NCBI GenBank assembly: GCA_963971535.1
Contig: OZ020599.1
Span: 99,047,713 to 99,111,712, forward strand
Direction: 5' to 3'
Length of the DNA: 64,000 nucleotides
DNA from: Notolepis coatsorum
Lineage: Eukaryota > Chordata > Actinopteri > Aulopiformes > Paralepididae
Below the pieces are notes generated by a model. The model saw nothing but the letters and a program-made list of their open reading frames with translations, was not told the origin of the DNA and ran no database searches. The stretch's first letter is position 1. Every line of letters starts with the position of its first letter. Shown piece by piece: positions 53,205 through 63,865 of the stretch. The translations under genes were made by a program, and so were the position numbers.

Positions 53205-54340
53205 TCACGAATCAAGAGGTTTATTTGTCACATACATACCAGGGCATACAGTGAAATGCGGGTGGTCATGCCTGCATCGATTGTGCAATAATACATTAAT
53301 AAAATAGGCAAAAAAAAAAAAAAAAAATAGCTAAGACACAAGATATGCATGATAAAAAAAGACATGCTAAGTTCCTGAGAAACTGGTTCCTATGCACTAC
53401 AGTACTATACAATATACAATTTACCATTTTAACTCTTGATGTATCTAAACTATACTACACAATACCTCCTTCCTGCTGATGCCCTTCTGGGCCAACGCTG
53501 TATCCAATGGAGGAAAGGACTTATTTGCGAGTGCATAAAACATATAAAATATAATAGCAATAGATCTAAATAACACAGTGGTCGTCAATGACTTGCTTCC
53601 AGTCAACATGCACGAAACAGATACATTTTTCATACATACATTTCCATTTTATACCGTGATGAATATCAATATATTTCTAGAGCGTTCTGCCATTTGTCGC
53701 TTGATTTATGAATAGTTTTCAAATAAACGCTAGATTATTGCTATTATATGTGTACTTATGCACAAAGAGCAGCGGGGTCTGAAAAATCGGTTCTCCGTAC
53801 TTTGGTCGGTGCAACCTCACACACACACACACACTTCGATGGCAGTGATAGGAACCTCTGATTACCCCAAGACTCGTAACATAAAGGCCTTACCTCACAT
53901 CTGATGTCATGCAAAAAGATGAATCCAATTCCTGATTGCCATTCCAAATATTTATCGCGTTTATTGATCCAACGTTATATCCAAAAATACATAGATCCAC
54001 GCTGCTCCCAGTCCCCACAGTCAATGCAATGGTATCCAGCTGCTCCCAGTCCCAACCAATCCAATCCAATGATGTGCAATACCATCCGGGAGACGATAGG
54101 GGGGGGTATTTGCCCTTTGCGAGCTCAGACCCATTTCGAATGATAACGTCAGGCTGGATGGATGGATGAAAAATGAATGGATATCGCTAATAAAAGAAAT
54201 ATGGATTAAAACCCGGATTTTCTCGAGTTTGGCGCCCAGAGCATGGCGAGTTAACACAGACTATCTTGGGTTTGGCCTCCAGTGAGTTAAAGTGACTTTC
54301 ATTATTTAAAGTGACATTTTGTTTAAAGTGATTGTTTTAG
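53205..54340 (-). mobile_element. L2-clade LINE 3' tail, itself split
   Basis: 53205-53476 is the reverse of the 3' UTR at 3575-3872 (AAGAGGTTTATTTGTCACAT, GGCATACAGTGAAATGCGGG). It breaks at ACCTCCTTC and resumes at 54296-54340 with AAAGTGACATTTTGTTTAAA GTGATTG, the next bases of the same UTR. The inner insert is 53477-54295. Confidence 0.88.
53477..54295. repeat. interspersed module inserted in L2 tail
   Basis: Right half (53870-54260) is related to 24520-24960. Contains two copies of AGCTGCTCCCAGTCCC-like words (54003-54050). Non-coding. Class unknown. Confidence 0.6.
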
Positions 54341-54803
54341 CTTTAAAAGAAAGAATAGGAGAAAAACGAATCGGCTTCCAATCAACCTTTTCCTAAAAGA
54401 TACTGTGGTGGGTATCATATCTGTCACCAGTAATATAACTAAGGGCAGAATGATAGATAGAGTTCAGAGGTTTCAGTTGAAGCCGCAGCGTGCCTATAAA
54501 TCACCATAGTCCAAAACTGATTAGAAAACAGCTTCAACAATCCTCTTTCCACTAATCATGGGGAAAGCTAGATTTATTTCTGTACAGGAAGCCAATTTTC
54601 TATCACAGCTTGGAAGCAAGAACATCCACACAGAACTTAAATGAAAATCATGATGAACCGCAGCAGCTCTCTGCCGGTGATATCAGTGCCGAGACCTTTG
54701 ACACCTTCTCTGCTTTTGAGACATTGAATCAATGACAACCGTTGACACGCGGAGGCCGGGTCTGAACTCGAGCTGGCGAGTGGATGATCAGTGTGGTCGT
54801 TGC

Positions 54804-55172
54804 TATATTTTGATTTGATTTGATGTTTATTTATTTTCGTGTCTTACATACAGGTGTATGCCCAGCCCATATGGGCTTACAAGACACATAAACAATAAGT
54901 ATATAATAGTATATTTGACAAATTACTTGACAAATGACATATAGACCAAGATAGCCACAAAAAAAAAGAAAATACAATCAAACGTAATATAACACAAGCT
55001 GTAAGCAATGTATGTAAACAAAGAAACAAGAGGAATTCATATATATAGGACATAGTGTGTTTTGTCTCAAACAAAACAAATACGGATTTACAATTAGAAT
55101 TTTCTCAAATAAAGCCCTCCTCAAATCGGTGTACAAGGGGCAATATATAAAAAAAATTATATTCATCTTCCA
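54804..55172 (-). mobile_element. LINE 3' end with (AAATC)n-type tail
   Basis: TATTTTGATTTGATTTGATG followed by TTATTTATTTTCGTGTCTTA is a reverse-oriented tail. The adjacent AT-rich body, with ATTTTCTCAAATAAAGCCCT CCTCAAATC near its right end, looks like the antisense C-terminal region of a Rex1/RTE-type LINE. Confidence 0.5.
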
Positions 55173-55783
55173 CCACTCCCAGGGCCCTGTTTCTTGTACC
55201 TGGATAACTGAGTTAGCCGGATAACTTTAACTGGATAACTGAGTTAGCCGGACTTTCCGGTTCCATGTACGTGGATTTTCCAAATCACCATGACAACAGA
55301 TCCAAAAGTTTGAGCCTGGTCGAAAGCAGAGTTCAAGTTCAAGTTAGCCGGATCACGCAGAGCCACGCCCCCGCAAAGAAAGTGACAGCCCGTTTCCTGA
55401 AACTATTCCCACAGTCTACGATCTGCATTATACCATTCTGAATTACGTTTTTGTGCTCCATTCTTCCAGAGGGGGCTTTTGAAATGTAAAATAGACCCAA
55501 AATGCTGATACTAAATTCACTTTGTCCTAAATAATGCACGTTATATATACCGTGGCGACGGTGGCGCTCGCTCGTGCGATGTACACATTATGTGGTTATT
55601 TTAATTGTAACTGGGATTAAGATGTCTGATGAGATGCGCTGTTTGACGGATTTGAGAAATTGAATGAGCCGTTGACGTCACATTAATGAATGAGGATAAA
55701 GAGATAAACTTCATTCAAAACAAAGGATATTCTAAACACGGGTCTCTCGTTCATTAATGTATAAACAATGAATTTATCCCATC

Positions 55784-55855
55784 TGGCACAGTGGTGCAGC
55801 GGTAGTGCTCAAGCCTGCCAACCCAGCGACTGGGGTTCAAAACCCGGTGTTTCCA
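55784..55855 (+). other. tRNA-like pol III promoter module 2 (copy 2)
   Basis: A box TGGTGCAGCGG (55792-55802) and B box GGTTCAAAACC (55834-55844). Confidence 0.7.
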
Positions 55856-56009
55856 ATATGATTTTTTTGAATATAATATTAATGATTATACGCCAAAGTA
55901 GCCTGGTTTTAAGTTAAAATATTATAAATCTACATGCATTGAGGATGTCATTCTTTATATAGCTCTCAACGTGCACCAAATTGAATTATTCCTATATTGC
56001 AAAAAGAGG

Positions 56010-56085
56010 GCGACGACTAGGGTCTCGAACCCCGGTCGTCTGTGTGAAAGTCAAAAGAACAACCCGTTAGACCACATTGGAGATA
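56010..56085 (-). other. tRNA-like pol III promoter module 1 (copy 2)
   Basis: The minus strand reads TGGTCTAACGG (A box) and GGTTCGAGACC (B box), the latter closer to the tRNA consensus than in copy 1. Confidence 0.65.
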
Positions 56086-56566
56086 AGTTAAAGATTGACT
56101 ATACATCAATCAATGGGTAAGAGAGCCGTATCGTAATTCTGTATAACAGTTAACTAATTATTTTCGCTAGCAAGATCTCATTTGATTATTCAATCCAGCA
56201 GGCAAGTTTAAAGAAATATAATCTGATTGATTGAGGTAATGAGGGACTTAAAATTAGCCTATAGATAACGCATTTAACTTGTCGGCGAGGCGATTGAGCC
56301 GTATTGCAATCTGTCAATAAAGTCTTAAATCAATTAATCAATCAATGCCGTTAGAGAATCAGGATCTCTGCCATCGATACGTGCTGGCTTTTCACCTAAA
56401 GCGGCCGCGCGCATTTAGCCTGAGTCGCAAGTCTGGCTTGAGTTAACGAGACTGAATCCACCTTCGTGGAACAGGAAAATCCCGGCTTCAAACATCGGGT
56501 TAACTGAAGCTGGATAATGACATCTTGATCGACTTAGTTGAACCACGTACAAGAAACAGGGCCCAG

Positions 56567-57689
56567 ATCACATAGAACACACAACCGCTCCTCCTCAGGT
56601 ATACCTTGGAATCTACCCACTTCCACAGCCAATGGCAGGGTGCCAGTCCTCAACTCGGCAGACAGAGACCTCCGTCTTCTCTTTAAGTTTAACATTACAT
56701 AAGTGCATAAGTCTAAAGCTATACGTGCTTTACATGTTGATTTTGAAAAGGGTATTATCTATAGGGCCTCCACTGCGATACCGTTACGCAGTCCTGTCCG
56801 GCAACAAAGCATCTACGATAATGTATGTACCGAGCGGGATCAAAACCGTCGCCCTGCCGCTGTGATGGCATCTACCTCAGAGCCGTTTTCTATGGGGTTC
56901 GAAAAGCGCCTTTTTGAACTCTGTGCAAATGCCATTTAAATGTCAAACTGTGGCACAGCCCCAGTGCACAAGAGTTAACGAGGCACATTAGGAGCAGGTG
57001 TTCGCTTTGTGCTTGCTGTGAAGTGTAGTGTATTTCATTTGTTTTCTTTCATAATTCATACTTTTTTAAGTTGATACATTCAAATAAATATGGTAAACAT
57101 GTAGGAGTTAAATAAATCCAGCAGGAAGCTGTAATGCAACAATTATGGATAACAACCACCGTAAAACTACAAAAAGGAAGGAAGGAAGTATGGTTGGAAC
57201 AAAGTAGCTAGCTTGCTTAGCTAGCTAGCCATCACATTTCATGTTGAGTTTTTACCTCTCTCTGTCATGACGTTGATATTGCATACTGTATTTAGCCATA
57301 GCCTGCATCCGCTGTGATACATGATAATGTTTATGTTGGTGGGTGTTCAGGCTTGTGCCTGCTGGGACCTATTCACCTTGATAAATTAAAAAGATGTAAA
57401 GAGCACCGACTTTAATGCTTGGCAATTGATGACCTTTCTCCGATAGGAGGCCTGGTCAGTCTGTAACTTAATGCAGAGATAGAATTTATCCAAGGAGATG
57501 CCTAGATGCTAGATTAGTTTATCACATTGTTATACACTATGCTGGCATGTGGGTATTAATTTTCAAGATAGATATATAATAATAATCTTTAATTTTCTTT
57601 TGATCAAATCTTTTTTCTCTCTCTTTTTTTACATGAAACAAGACAACACAATACAGTAACAATAATAATAAACAAGAACTCACAGGACA
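56567..57689. other. unassigned DNA
   Basis: No gene recognised. Small GGAAG and GCTAGCTA runs near 57171-57230. Confidence 0.5.
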
Positions 57690-57697
57690 ATAACAGC

Positions 57698-57826
<129 letters not shown>

Positions 57827-59013
57827 GATAATGACAGTATAAGCAATAATGAAAATATAATAGTTGTAGTATAAATTAACTATGTAAGGGAAAGCAAAAA
57901 ATAATAAAAATATATATAAACAGCAACAACAAAAGCAATCTACAAAATTAAGACTACACATGGACACTTATTCAGTAATAAAAATGTATATGCACTCTTT
58001 TAGCTGTTCAACAGCAGCCAACCAGATCGCGATATTAGATTAATTAACCCCTATAACACATGCAGTTGATATCTCCAGATAGATCACATCAAGATAGGTG
58101 AGAATCCATACCTTCGGACAGAGTTAATCTGGGTGAATCCAGTGTGAGGCAATAATTTTTTTGGCGGCTATGAGGCCGGCTAAAATGAGTCTTTTCACAT
58201 GTGTAGAGGTCGGTAATTGAGAGACATCATTCAATAACAATACAGAAGGAGAGACAGGTAAAATATCTGAGAGCTGAGAGGTAACATTTTCCCAAAAGAG
58301 CTCAACAGGAGGACATTCCCAGTACATATGCATACATGTTCCGGTGGCACCGTTTGGACACAAGGTACATCGAGAGTCAGGTCTGAGACCCATTAGATTA
58401 AATCGTCTAGGGGTCAAATAAGTCCTGTGAACAACATTTTGATGAATCTGTTGATGATCTGGGTTGCGTGAGGATAGCCGAACATTTTCCCACACTGCAT
58501 CCCAATCAAAATCTACATCCAACTCCGGGACATCCTTTCTCCAAATCGTATCCAGGGGGAGGTCTTTATATGAGGACATAAGTAAATGGCGATAAAAGTC
58601 AGAAACGAAGCCTCTCGATGTCTCTTTGTCATAAAATAATTTGTGAAAACGGTGATGCACTAGTGGAACGTCCCATGGAACACCATGAGCTTTCAGAGCT
58701 GCTCTTATTTGTAAATAAAAGAAAAAGGAGGTTCTGGGAAGATCATACCCGTTGGATAGATCCTGGAAAGAGCGGAGACCAGAGTTATCGAAGATATCCC
58801 CCAATGTGTGGATGCCTTTCTTTTCCCATCTAGGGTACCTAATAGGTTGTTGTTCAATAAGGAGAAGATTGTTGTAAATAGAGGGGAATGCGTGTGCCAT
58901 TGATGGCGGTTAGTACCCACTTTCTGGGTGTCACGCCAAGTCTGGATCACATGTGTGATAAGAGGGCCAAATCGTAATTTGCATTGCTTAATTGATATAT
59001 TGGTATACACAAT

Positions 59014-59683
59014 ATCAAGTCAAGTCAAGAGTCAAGTCAAGAGTTTTATTTGTCATGGCATACAAGTATACAATGAAATGCGGGGGGTCTTGCCCGCAAC
59101 GATTTTGCATAATACAATAGTAATATAGTAATAACAATAGTAATATATAATAAGAATCCAATAGAACGACATTGTGCAATAAAACAGGTAAACAAAGTAG
59201 GGCATATCGGTATATGTACATGAGTTATTTACAGAGCATGGTAGGACATGCTAGGTCCTGTGGTAGTGCAATACACTGTTAGCTACGGATGAGGCACTGG
59301 GTATTTATGTACACTGCTATACAATGCTATACAATCTCAAGTTATACTATACTATTCTTAAAGTGACCTTTCCTTTTGTAAAGTGACCATAAGTGTGAGC
59401 GTGTGCAGCATGAGTGTGTGTGTGTGCTCATGTTAAAGTGGCTGCTAGTGTGTGAGCGTGTGTGTTGTGTGTGTGTTCATGTGTGCTTGTGTGTGGAGAG
59501 TTCAGTGTTCAAGGCTCTGATGGCCTGGGGGAAAAAGCTGAGCTGAAGTCTCTCTGTCCTAGTTGCTGGTGTTCGCAGGCGTTTGCCTGACCGCAGCAGC
59601 TTGAACAGGCTGTAGTTGGGGTGGTGAGGGTCTTTCATTATTCTGCAGGCTCTGGATTTGCACCTCTTGTTGTATAGGACCTA
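59014..59683 (-). mobile_element. L2-clade LINE 3' tail inserted in L1
   Basis: Left: repeated CAAGTCAAGAGTC tail, then TTTTATTTGTCATGGCATAC. Right: RT C-terminal codons (antisense of the FFPQAI and LLRSGKR-like region, 59510-59670). The L1 sequence is interrupted between TATATC on the right (59690) and CAATATC on the left (59006), suggesting a short ATATC duplication. Confidence 0.87.
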
Positions 59684-60032
59684 TATCCTGAAGTCTATAT
59701 GGGGATACCATCTTCTCCTCCAATGGTCGCCAAGACATGGCTGCTTGAGCATCAAACCAAGTAATCAGAGGTCTCAGTGAGAAATCTTGAAAATAATATT
59801 TAAAGTCTGGAAATGTTAAGCCCCCTGATAGTCAAGTCAAGAGTCAAGAGTTTTATTTGTCACGGCATACGGATATACAATGAAATGCGGGTGGTCTTGC
59901 CCGCAACGATGTGCAATTGGTACAACATATAACATATAATAGAATCCAATACAAAAAAAATTTGCAATAAAAATTGTGCAATAACAGGTAGTAGGTAACA
60001 ATACATTTGTGCAATGACGGGTAACAGTTGAC

Positions 60033-60698
60033 TGTCACGACGGGGTTAGGTAGAATGCAATAATACAGAAAGGGAAGGAATGGAGGAGGCAGAGGCGAGG
60101 AGTGAAGCTTGGAGAATGATGTTTACTGTAGAATCCAGTGCAATACAAGGAAAAATACAGAAACTAAATAACAAACTTCACAATACAAAACAACAAACAC
60201 TAAGACTTACTAGAGGGAGAACGGTGCGACACGACGTGGAGGAACAGGGGGTAACTGGAGGAATGTCGCCACCACGAAGGGGAGACAGACAGACACCTAA
60301 ATACCCCGACTAATTAACAATTAAGAACACCTGGCCAACACAGAATCACAACAACACCTAGACAATAAGCAAAGAACAACTAAACACAACTAAACACAAA
60401 AGCAACTCCTAACAACCCAAAACAGTGCATGACATCACACCAGGGAAGGGAAAGACAATGACAGTACACACCATGACACCACATTAATCAAACTATTAAT
60501 TATAGTTAACACAGTAGTCAGGATGTCCAGTGTACTGGAGCGCACCGATTGTTTGTCACCACTAGAGGGTGGTAGGGCGCCAATGTCAGGCCGAGGGCCA
60601 ATGTCAGATAGAGGGCATTGCCCAAAGTTAGGTGGAGGGTACTGCCCAGTGTTACCATCCTGCCCAGTCCAGCCAGGACCGGGCCTAGGATCCTGACA
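60033..60698 (-). repeat. 3' LTR (666 bp)
   Basis: Bounded TG...CA. It encodes the C terminus of the element's ORF on the minus strand and a short overlapping 78-codon plus-strand frame (60080-60313) also present in the other LTR. Confidence 0.93.
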
Positions 60699-62876
60699 GT
60701 ACCCCCCCCTCAACGGGTGGCTTCCAGACACCCGAAAACAACGTCCATAAGCAGGTGAGGGAGGAAGCCGGAACCCCGGAGAGGACCCAGGGAGAGGACC
60801 CGAAGACGAGGGACCAGGAGGCTGAACAAAAAACCCAGGAGGGGCATAGCAGCCAGGGGGGTAGAAAACGGGCGCAGATGCCCGGAGAGGGGGGGTGGGG
60901 ATGGGAACAGAGGCCCGGGGAGGGGGGGTGGGGATGGGCACCGAGACCCGGGGAGGGGGGCAGAACCTGAGAACCGAGGCCCGACGAGGAGGGCTGGACC
61001 TGGGAAGCGAGGCCCGACGAGGGGGGGTGGGTACAGGTGTAGAAGCCCGGGAAGGGGAGCTGGACCCTGGAGCCGGATCCCGGACGAGAGGCCCTCCAGC
61101 CGCCGGACTAGGGACCGGTTCAGGAGAGCCGGAATGGAGGTGCGGCGGCGACGACCCCCGGAGCAGGATCCCACGCAGGCCCCGGCGAAGACCACGGCGA
61201 AGACCACGGCGAAGACCCCGGCGGAGACCCCGGCGAGGACCCCGGCGAGGACCAGGACGCTGATCACGGCGCAGAGCTGGACCAGACGGGGAGCCAGGAT
61301 CCGTCGAAGAGCCGGGAGCCGGCACGGCAGCCGGACCAGGTGTAGGGGCCGGGCAGGGCGTGGAGACCGGATCGGTCTCGGCGGCGAGGCGTGGTGTAGG
61401 ATCCAGAGATGAGGAGCCAGGATCCGTCGAGGAGCCGGGAGCCGGCACGGCAGCCGGAACCGGTGGAGAGGCCGGGCAGGGCGTGGAGACCGGATCGGTC
61501 TCGGCGGCGAGGCGTGGTGTAGGATCCGGGGATGAGGAGCCAGGACCCAGAGCAGAGGCTGGACTGGGCGTGGAAGCTGGACCAGCTGTGGAGGCCTTAC
61601 TAGCCATACTAGCCTCGGGGGCTAGGCTAACTGTGGGCCCTGGACTCACTGTGGGAACTGGGCTAGCTGAGAATGCCTGGCTAGCTGCCGAGGCTAAGCT
61701 AACAGTCGGGGAAAGCCTAGCAGCTCCTGTCCTAATAGCCCTCCTAGGCCTGCTAGCTGCAGAGACCTGACTAGCTTGGGACATCTGGTCCGTCTCAGCT
61801 ACCAGGCTCACCCTGAACCTGGAGCCTAGGTTGGCAGTGGGTGTCTGGTTAGCTACTGTAGCGGGGCTAACAGGCGGAGCTAGGTTAGCTGGGAGTGGCT
61901 GGTTAGCTATTGACACGAAGCTAACGGGCGGAGCTAGGTTAGCTGGGAGTGGCTGGTTAGCTATTGACACGAAGCTAACGGGCGGAGCTAGGTTAGCTGG
62001 GAGTGGCTGGTTAGCTATTGACACAAAGCTAACGGGCGGAGCTAGGTTAGCTGGGAGTGGCTGGTTAGCTATTGACACAAAGCTAACCGGCGGAGCTATG
62101 TTAGCTGGGGATGCCTGGCTAGCTTGGGACATCTGGTCCGTCTCCGGTACTAGGCTCACCCTGAACCTGGAGCCTAGTCTGGCAGTGGAGACTGTGCTAG
62201 CTGGAGACATCTGGTCTGTCTCAGATACTAGGCTCACCCTGAACCTGGAGCCTAGTCTGGCAGTGGAGACTGTGCTAGCTTGAAACGGCCGGTTAGCTAT
62301 TGAAACGAAGCTAACGGGCGGAGCTAGGTTAGCTGGGAGTGGCTGGTTAGCTCTTGACACTAAGCTAACCGGCGGAGCTATGTTAGCTGTGGACGTCTGG
62401 TTAGCTGTATGAGCGGAGCTAACGGGTAGAGCTGTACCAACTGGGGACGTCTGGCCATCTATAGTGGCGGAGCTAACAGGCGGAGCTGTGCTAACTGGAG
62501 ACGACCGGTTAGCTATTGGCACGAAGCTAACCGGCGGAGCTAGGTTAGCTGTGGACGTCCGACCGGCGATGGACATCCGAGCAATCTCAGCGGCTGTGGG
62601 AGGATCTAGGCTGACCGTAAGCCTGAGAACAGTCGGCAGGCTAGCTACCCCAGCCTTCGGCTTATGCTTCTCCATGAGGACAGCAACATGTTCAGCCATC
62701 TCCCACATCGCCGTCTGCAGTGTCGGGTTCTCAGTGGCGACCTGGTCGATCTTCCGGAGTAGGAACCCCCATTTGGCCAGTGAGTAACCCTTCATGTCAC
62801 CGGCCATCAGGGCCAGGACAACGGTGATGGTATCGCTCGCCCTTCCTGCTGCATTCGTTAATGTTGGTGGCGACAT
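60435..62876 (-). CDS. 813-codon repetitive ORF of the LTR element, ending inside the LTR
   Basis: ATG at 62876 lies 2 bp after the 5' LTR. Residues 1-105 are non-repetitive (MSPPTLTNAAGRASDTITVV, MWEMAEHVAVLMEKHKPKAG) and might be a reduced gag-like head; I recognise no family. Residues ~105-390 are tandem ~18-residue units (core ANLAPPVSFVSIANQPLP), matching 54-bp DNA repeats at about 61850-62560. Next comes a Ser/Pro/Ala-rich stretch with two longer repeats (TPRLAAETDPVSTPCPA), an RRG-L block (about 540-570) and RASVPIPTPP-type units. The last ~88 codons are encoded by the LTR after reading through the polypurine tract (LRGGY then CQDPRPG). They end in a hydrophobic segment (LDILTTVLTIINSLINVVSW). 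No zinc knuckle and no enzyme motif are present. The frame has stayed open across the whole element, so the insertion is young or the protein was recently maintained. It might merely be a long open frame in a repeat. Confidence 0.6.
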   Translation of the reverse strand: MSPPTLTNAAGRASDTITVVLALMAGDMKGYSLAKWGFLLRKIDQVATENPTLQTAMWEMAEHVAVLMEKHKPKAGVASLPTVLRLTVSLDPPTAAEIARMSIAGRTSTANLAPPVSFVPIANRSSPVSTAPPVSSATIDGQTSPVGTALPVSSAHTANQTSTANIAPPVSLVSRANQPLPANLAPPVSFVSIANRPFQASTVSTARLGSRFRVSLVSETDQMSPASTVSTARLGSRFRVSLVPETDQMSQASQASPANIAPPVSFVSIANQPLPANLAPPVSFVSIANQPLPANLAPPVSFVSIANQPLPANLAPPVSFVSIANQPLPANLAPPVSPATVANQTPTANLGSRFRVSLVAETDQMSQASQVSAASRPRRAIRTGAARLSPTVSLASAASQAFSASPVPTVSPGPTVSLAPEASMASKASTAGPASTPSPASALGPGSSSPDPTPRLAAETDPVSTPCPASPPVPAAVPAPGSSTDPGSSSLDPTPRLAAETDPVSTPCPAPTPGPAAVPAPGSSTDPGSPSGPALRRDQRPGPRRGPRRGLRRGLRRGLRRGLRRGLRGILLRGSSPPHLHSGSPEPVPSPAAGGPLVRDPAPGSSSPSRASTPVPTPPRRASLPRSSPPRRASVLRFCPPPRVSVPIPTPPPRASVPIPTPPLRASAPVFYPPGCYAPPGFFVQPPGPSSSGPLPGSSPGFRLPPSPAYGRCFRVSGSHPLRGGYCQDPRPGPGWTGQDGNTGQYPPPNFGQCPLSDIGPRPDIGALPPSSGDKQSVRSSTLDILTTVLTIINSLINVVSWCVLSLSFPSLV

Positions 62877-62878
62877 TC

Positions 62879-63550
62879 TGTCACGACGGGGTTAGGTAGA
62901 ATGCAATAATACAGAAAGGGAAGGAATGGAGGAGGCAGAGGCAGAGGCGAGGAGTGAAGCTTGGAGAATGATGTTTACTGTAGAATCCAGTGCAATACAA
63001 GGAAAAATACAGAAACTAAATAACAAACTTCACAATACAAAACAACAAACACTAAGACTTACTAGAGGGAGAACGGTGCGACACGACGTGGAGGAACAGG
63101 GGGTAACTGGAGGAATGTCGCCACCACGAAGGGGAGACAGACAGACACCTAAATACCCCGACTAATTAACAATTAAGAACACCTGGCCAACACAGAATCA
63201 CAACAACACCTAGACAATAAGCAAAGAACAACTAAACACAACTAAACACAAAAGCAACTCCTAACAACCCAAAACAGTGCATGACATCACACCAGGGAAG
63301 GGAAAGACAATGACAGTACACACCATGACACCACATTAATCAAACTATTAATTATAGTTAACACAGTAGTCAGGATGTCCAGTGTACTGGAGCGCACCGA
63401 TTGTTTGTCACCACTAGAGGGTGGTAGGGCGCCAATGTCAGGCCGAGGGCCAATGTCAGATAGAGGGCATTGCCCAAAGTTAGGTGGAGGGTACTGCCCA
63501 GTGTTACCATCCTGCCCAGTCCAGCCAGGACCGGGCCTAGGATCCTGACA
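62879..63550 (-). repeat. 5' LTR (672 bp)
   Basis: Same as the 3' LTR plus one extra GCAGAG (near 62939-62944). Confidence 0.93.
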
Positions 63551-63865
63551 GTTGACAGTTAACAGTAGTAGTAATAGTAGTGCAATACACTGTTACTGTT
63601 GCTAATACTAATTTAAAGTGGCCTTTCCTTTTGGCAATAAGTGAGGGTGCGTGCGGCCTGAGTGTGTGCCCGCTCATGCTAAAGTGTTACAGTGGTACTC
63701 AATGTTCATTGTTCAGGACTCTGATGGCCTGGGGGAAGACTGAGTATAAAACTGAGTTATTTGGATTGATATGATGAGCCAGCTGGACAGATATTCAGGA
63801 GACGAAGGTGAAGGCAATCGATGGTATTTATTGACAGGAACACACAGAGAACGAGGAACAGTCCT

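Larger units (their letters stand above)
52883..54388. mobile_element. MITE with GAGCCGGCTC-type ends, copy 2, split by insertion
   Basis: Reverse orientation to 47885-48240. The left part (52883-53202) ends ...TAAAGTACAAGCTTAGCTTA. The right part (about 54341-54388) resumes with AAAGAAAGAATAGGAGAAAA ACGAATCGGCTTCCAATC, colinear with copy 1. Near the left end, the terminal 32-bp AGAGCCGGCTCTTTCGGCTC/AGTTCACTAAAA has been amplified to about 4.6 units (52883-53034). Confidence 0.85.
55183..56563. mobile_element. Harbinger-like non-autonomous element, copy 2 (1381 bp, inverted)
   Basis: Reverse complement of copy 1 at 36944-38328 over its whole length. Ends GGCCCTGTTTCTTGTACCTGG and (reverse complement of right) GGCCCTGTTTCTTGTACGTGG. 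Target duplication CAG/CAG (55180-55182, 56564-56566). Both tRNA-like modules and the small minus-strand frame (55339-55539) are conserved. Confidence 0.88.
60033..63550 (-). mobile_element. young non-autonomous LTR retrotransposon (3.5 kb)
   Basis: Two LTRs (60033-60698, 666 bp; 62879-63550, 672 bp) begin TGTCAGGATCCTAGG and end CCCGTCGTGACA in the minus orientation. They appear identical except for one 6-bp GCAGAG unit. The 6-bp target duplication GTTGAC is perfect (60027-60032, 63551-63556). A polypurine tract (GAGGGGGGGGTA on the minus strand) adjoins the 3' LTR at 60699-60712. The 2180-bp internal part encodes only the repetitive ORF. No protease, RT, RNase H or integrase is present, so it needs enzymes from another element. 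No obvious tRNA primer-binding site lies after the 5' LTR; the ORF starts 2 bp later. Confidence 0.92.
59832..63755 (-). mobile_element. L2-clade LINE 3' tail split by the LTR element
   Basis: The tail begins GTCAAGTCAAGAGTCAAGAG TTTTATTTGTCACGGCATAC at 59832. It stops at 60032 and resumes at 63551 with the duplicated GTTGAC, ending in the RT C-terminal antisense words (CTCTGATGGCCTGGGGGAAG) near 63740. It is the same subfamily as 59014-59683. Confidence 0.87.

Noticed and set aside
61360..62283. Plus-strand frames opposite the LTR-element ORF
   Set aside because: Shadow frames created by the tandem repeats; the minus frame is longer and spans element landmarks.
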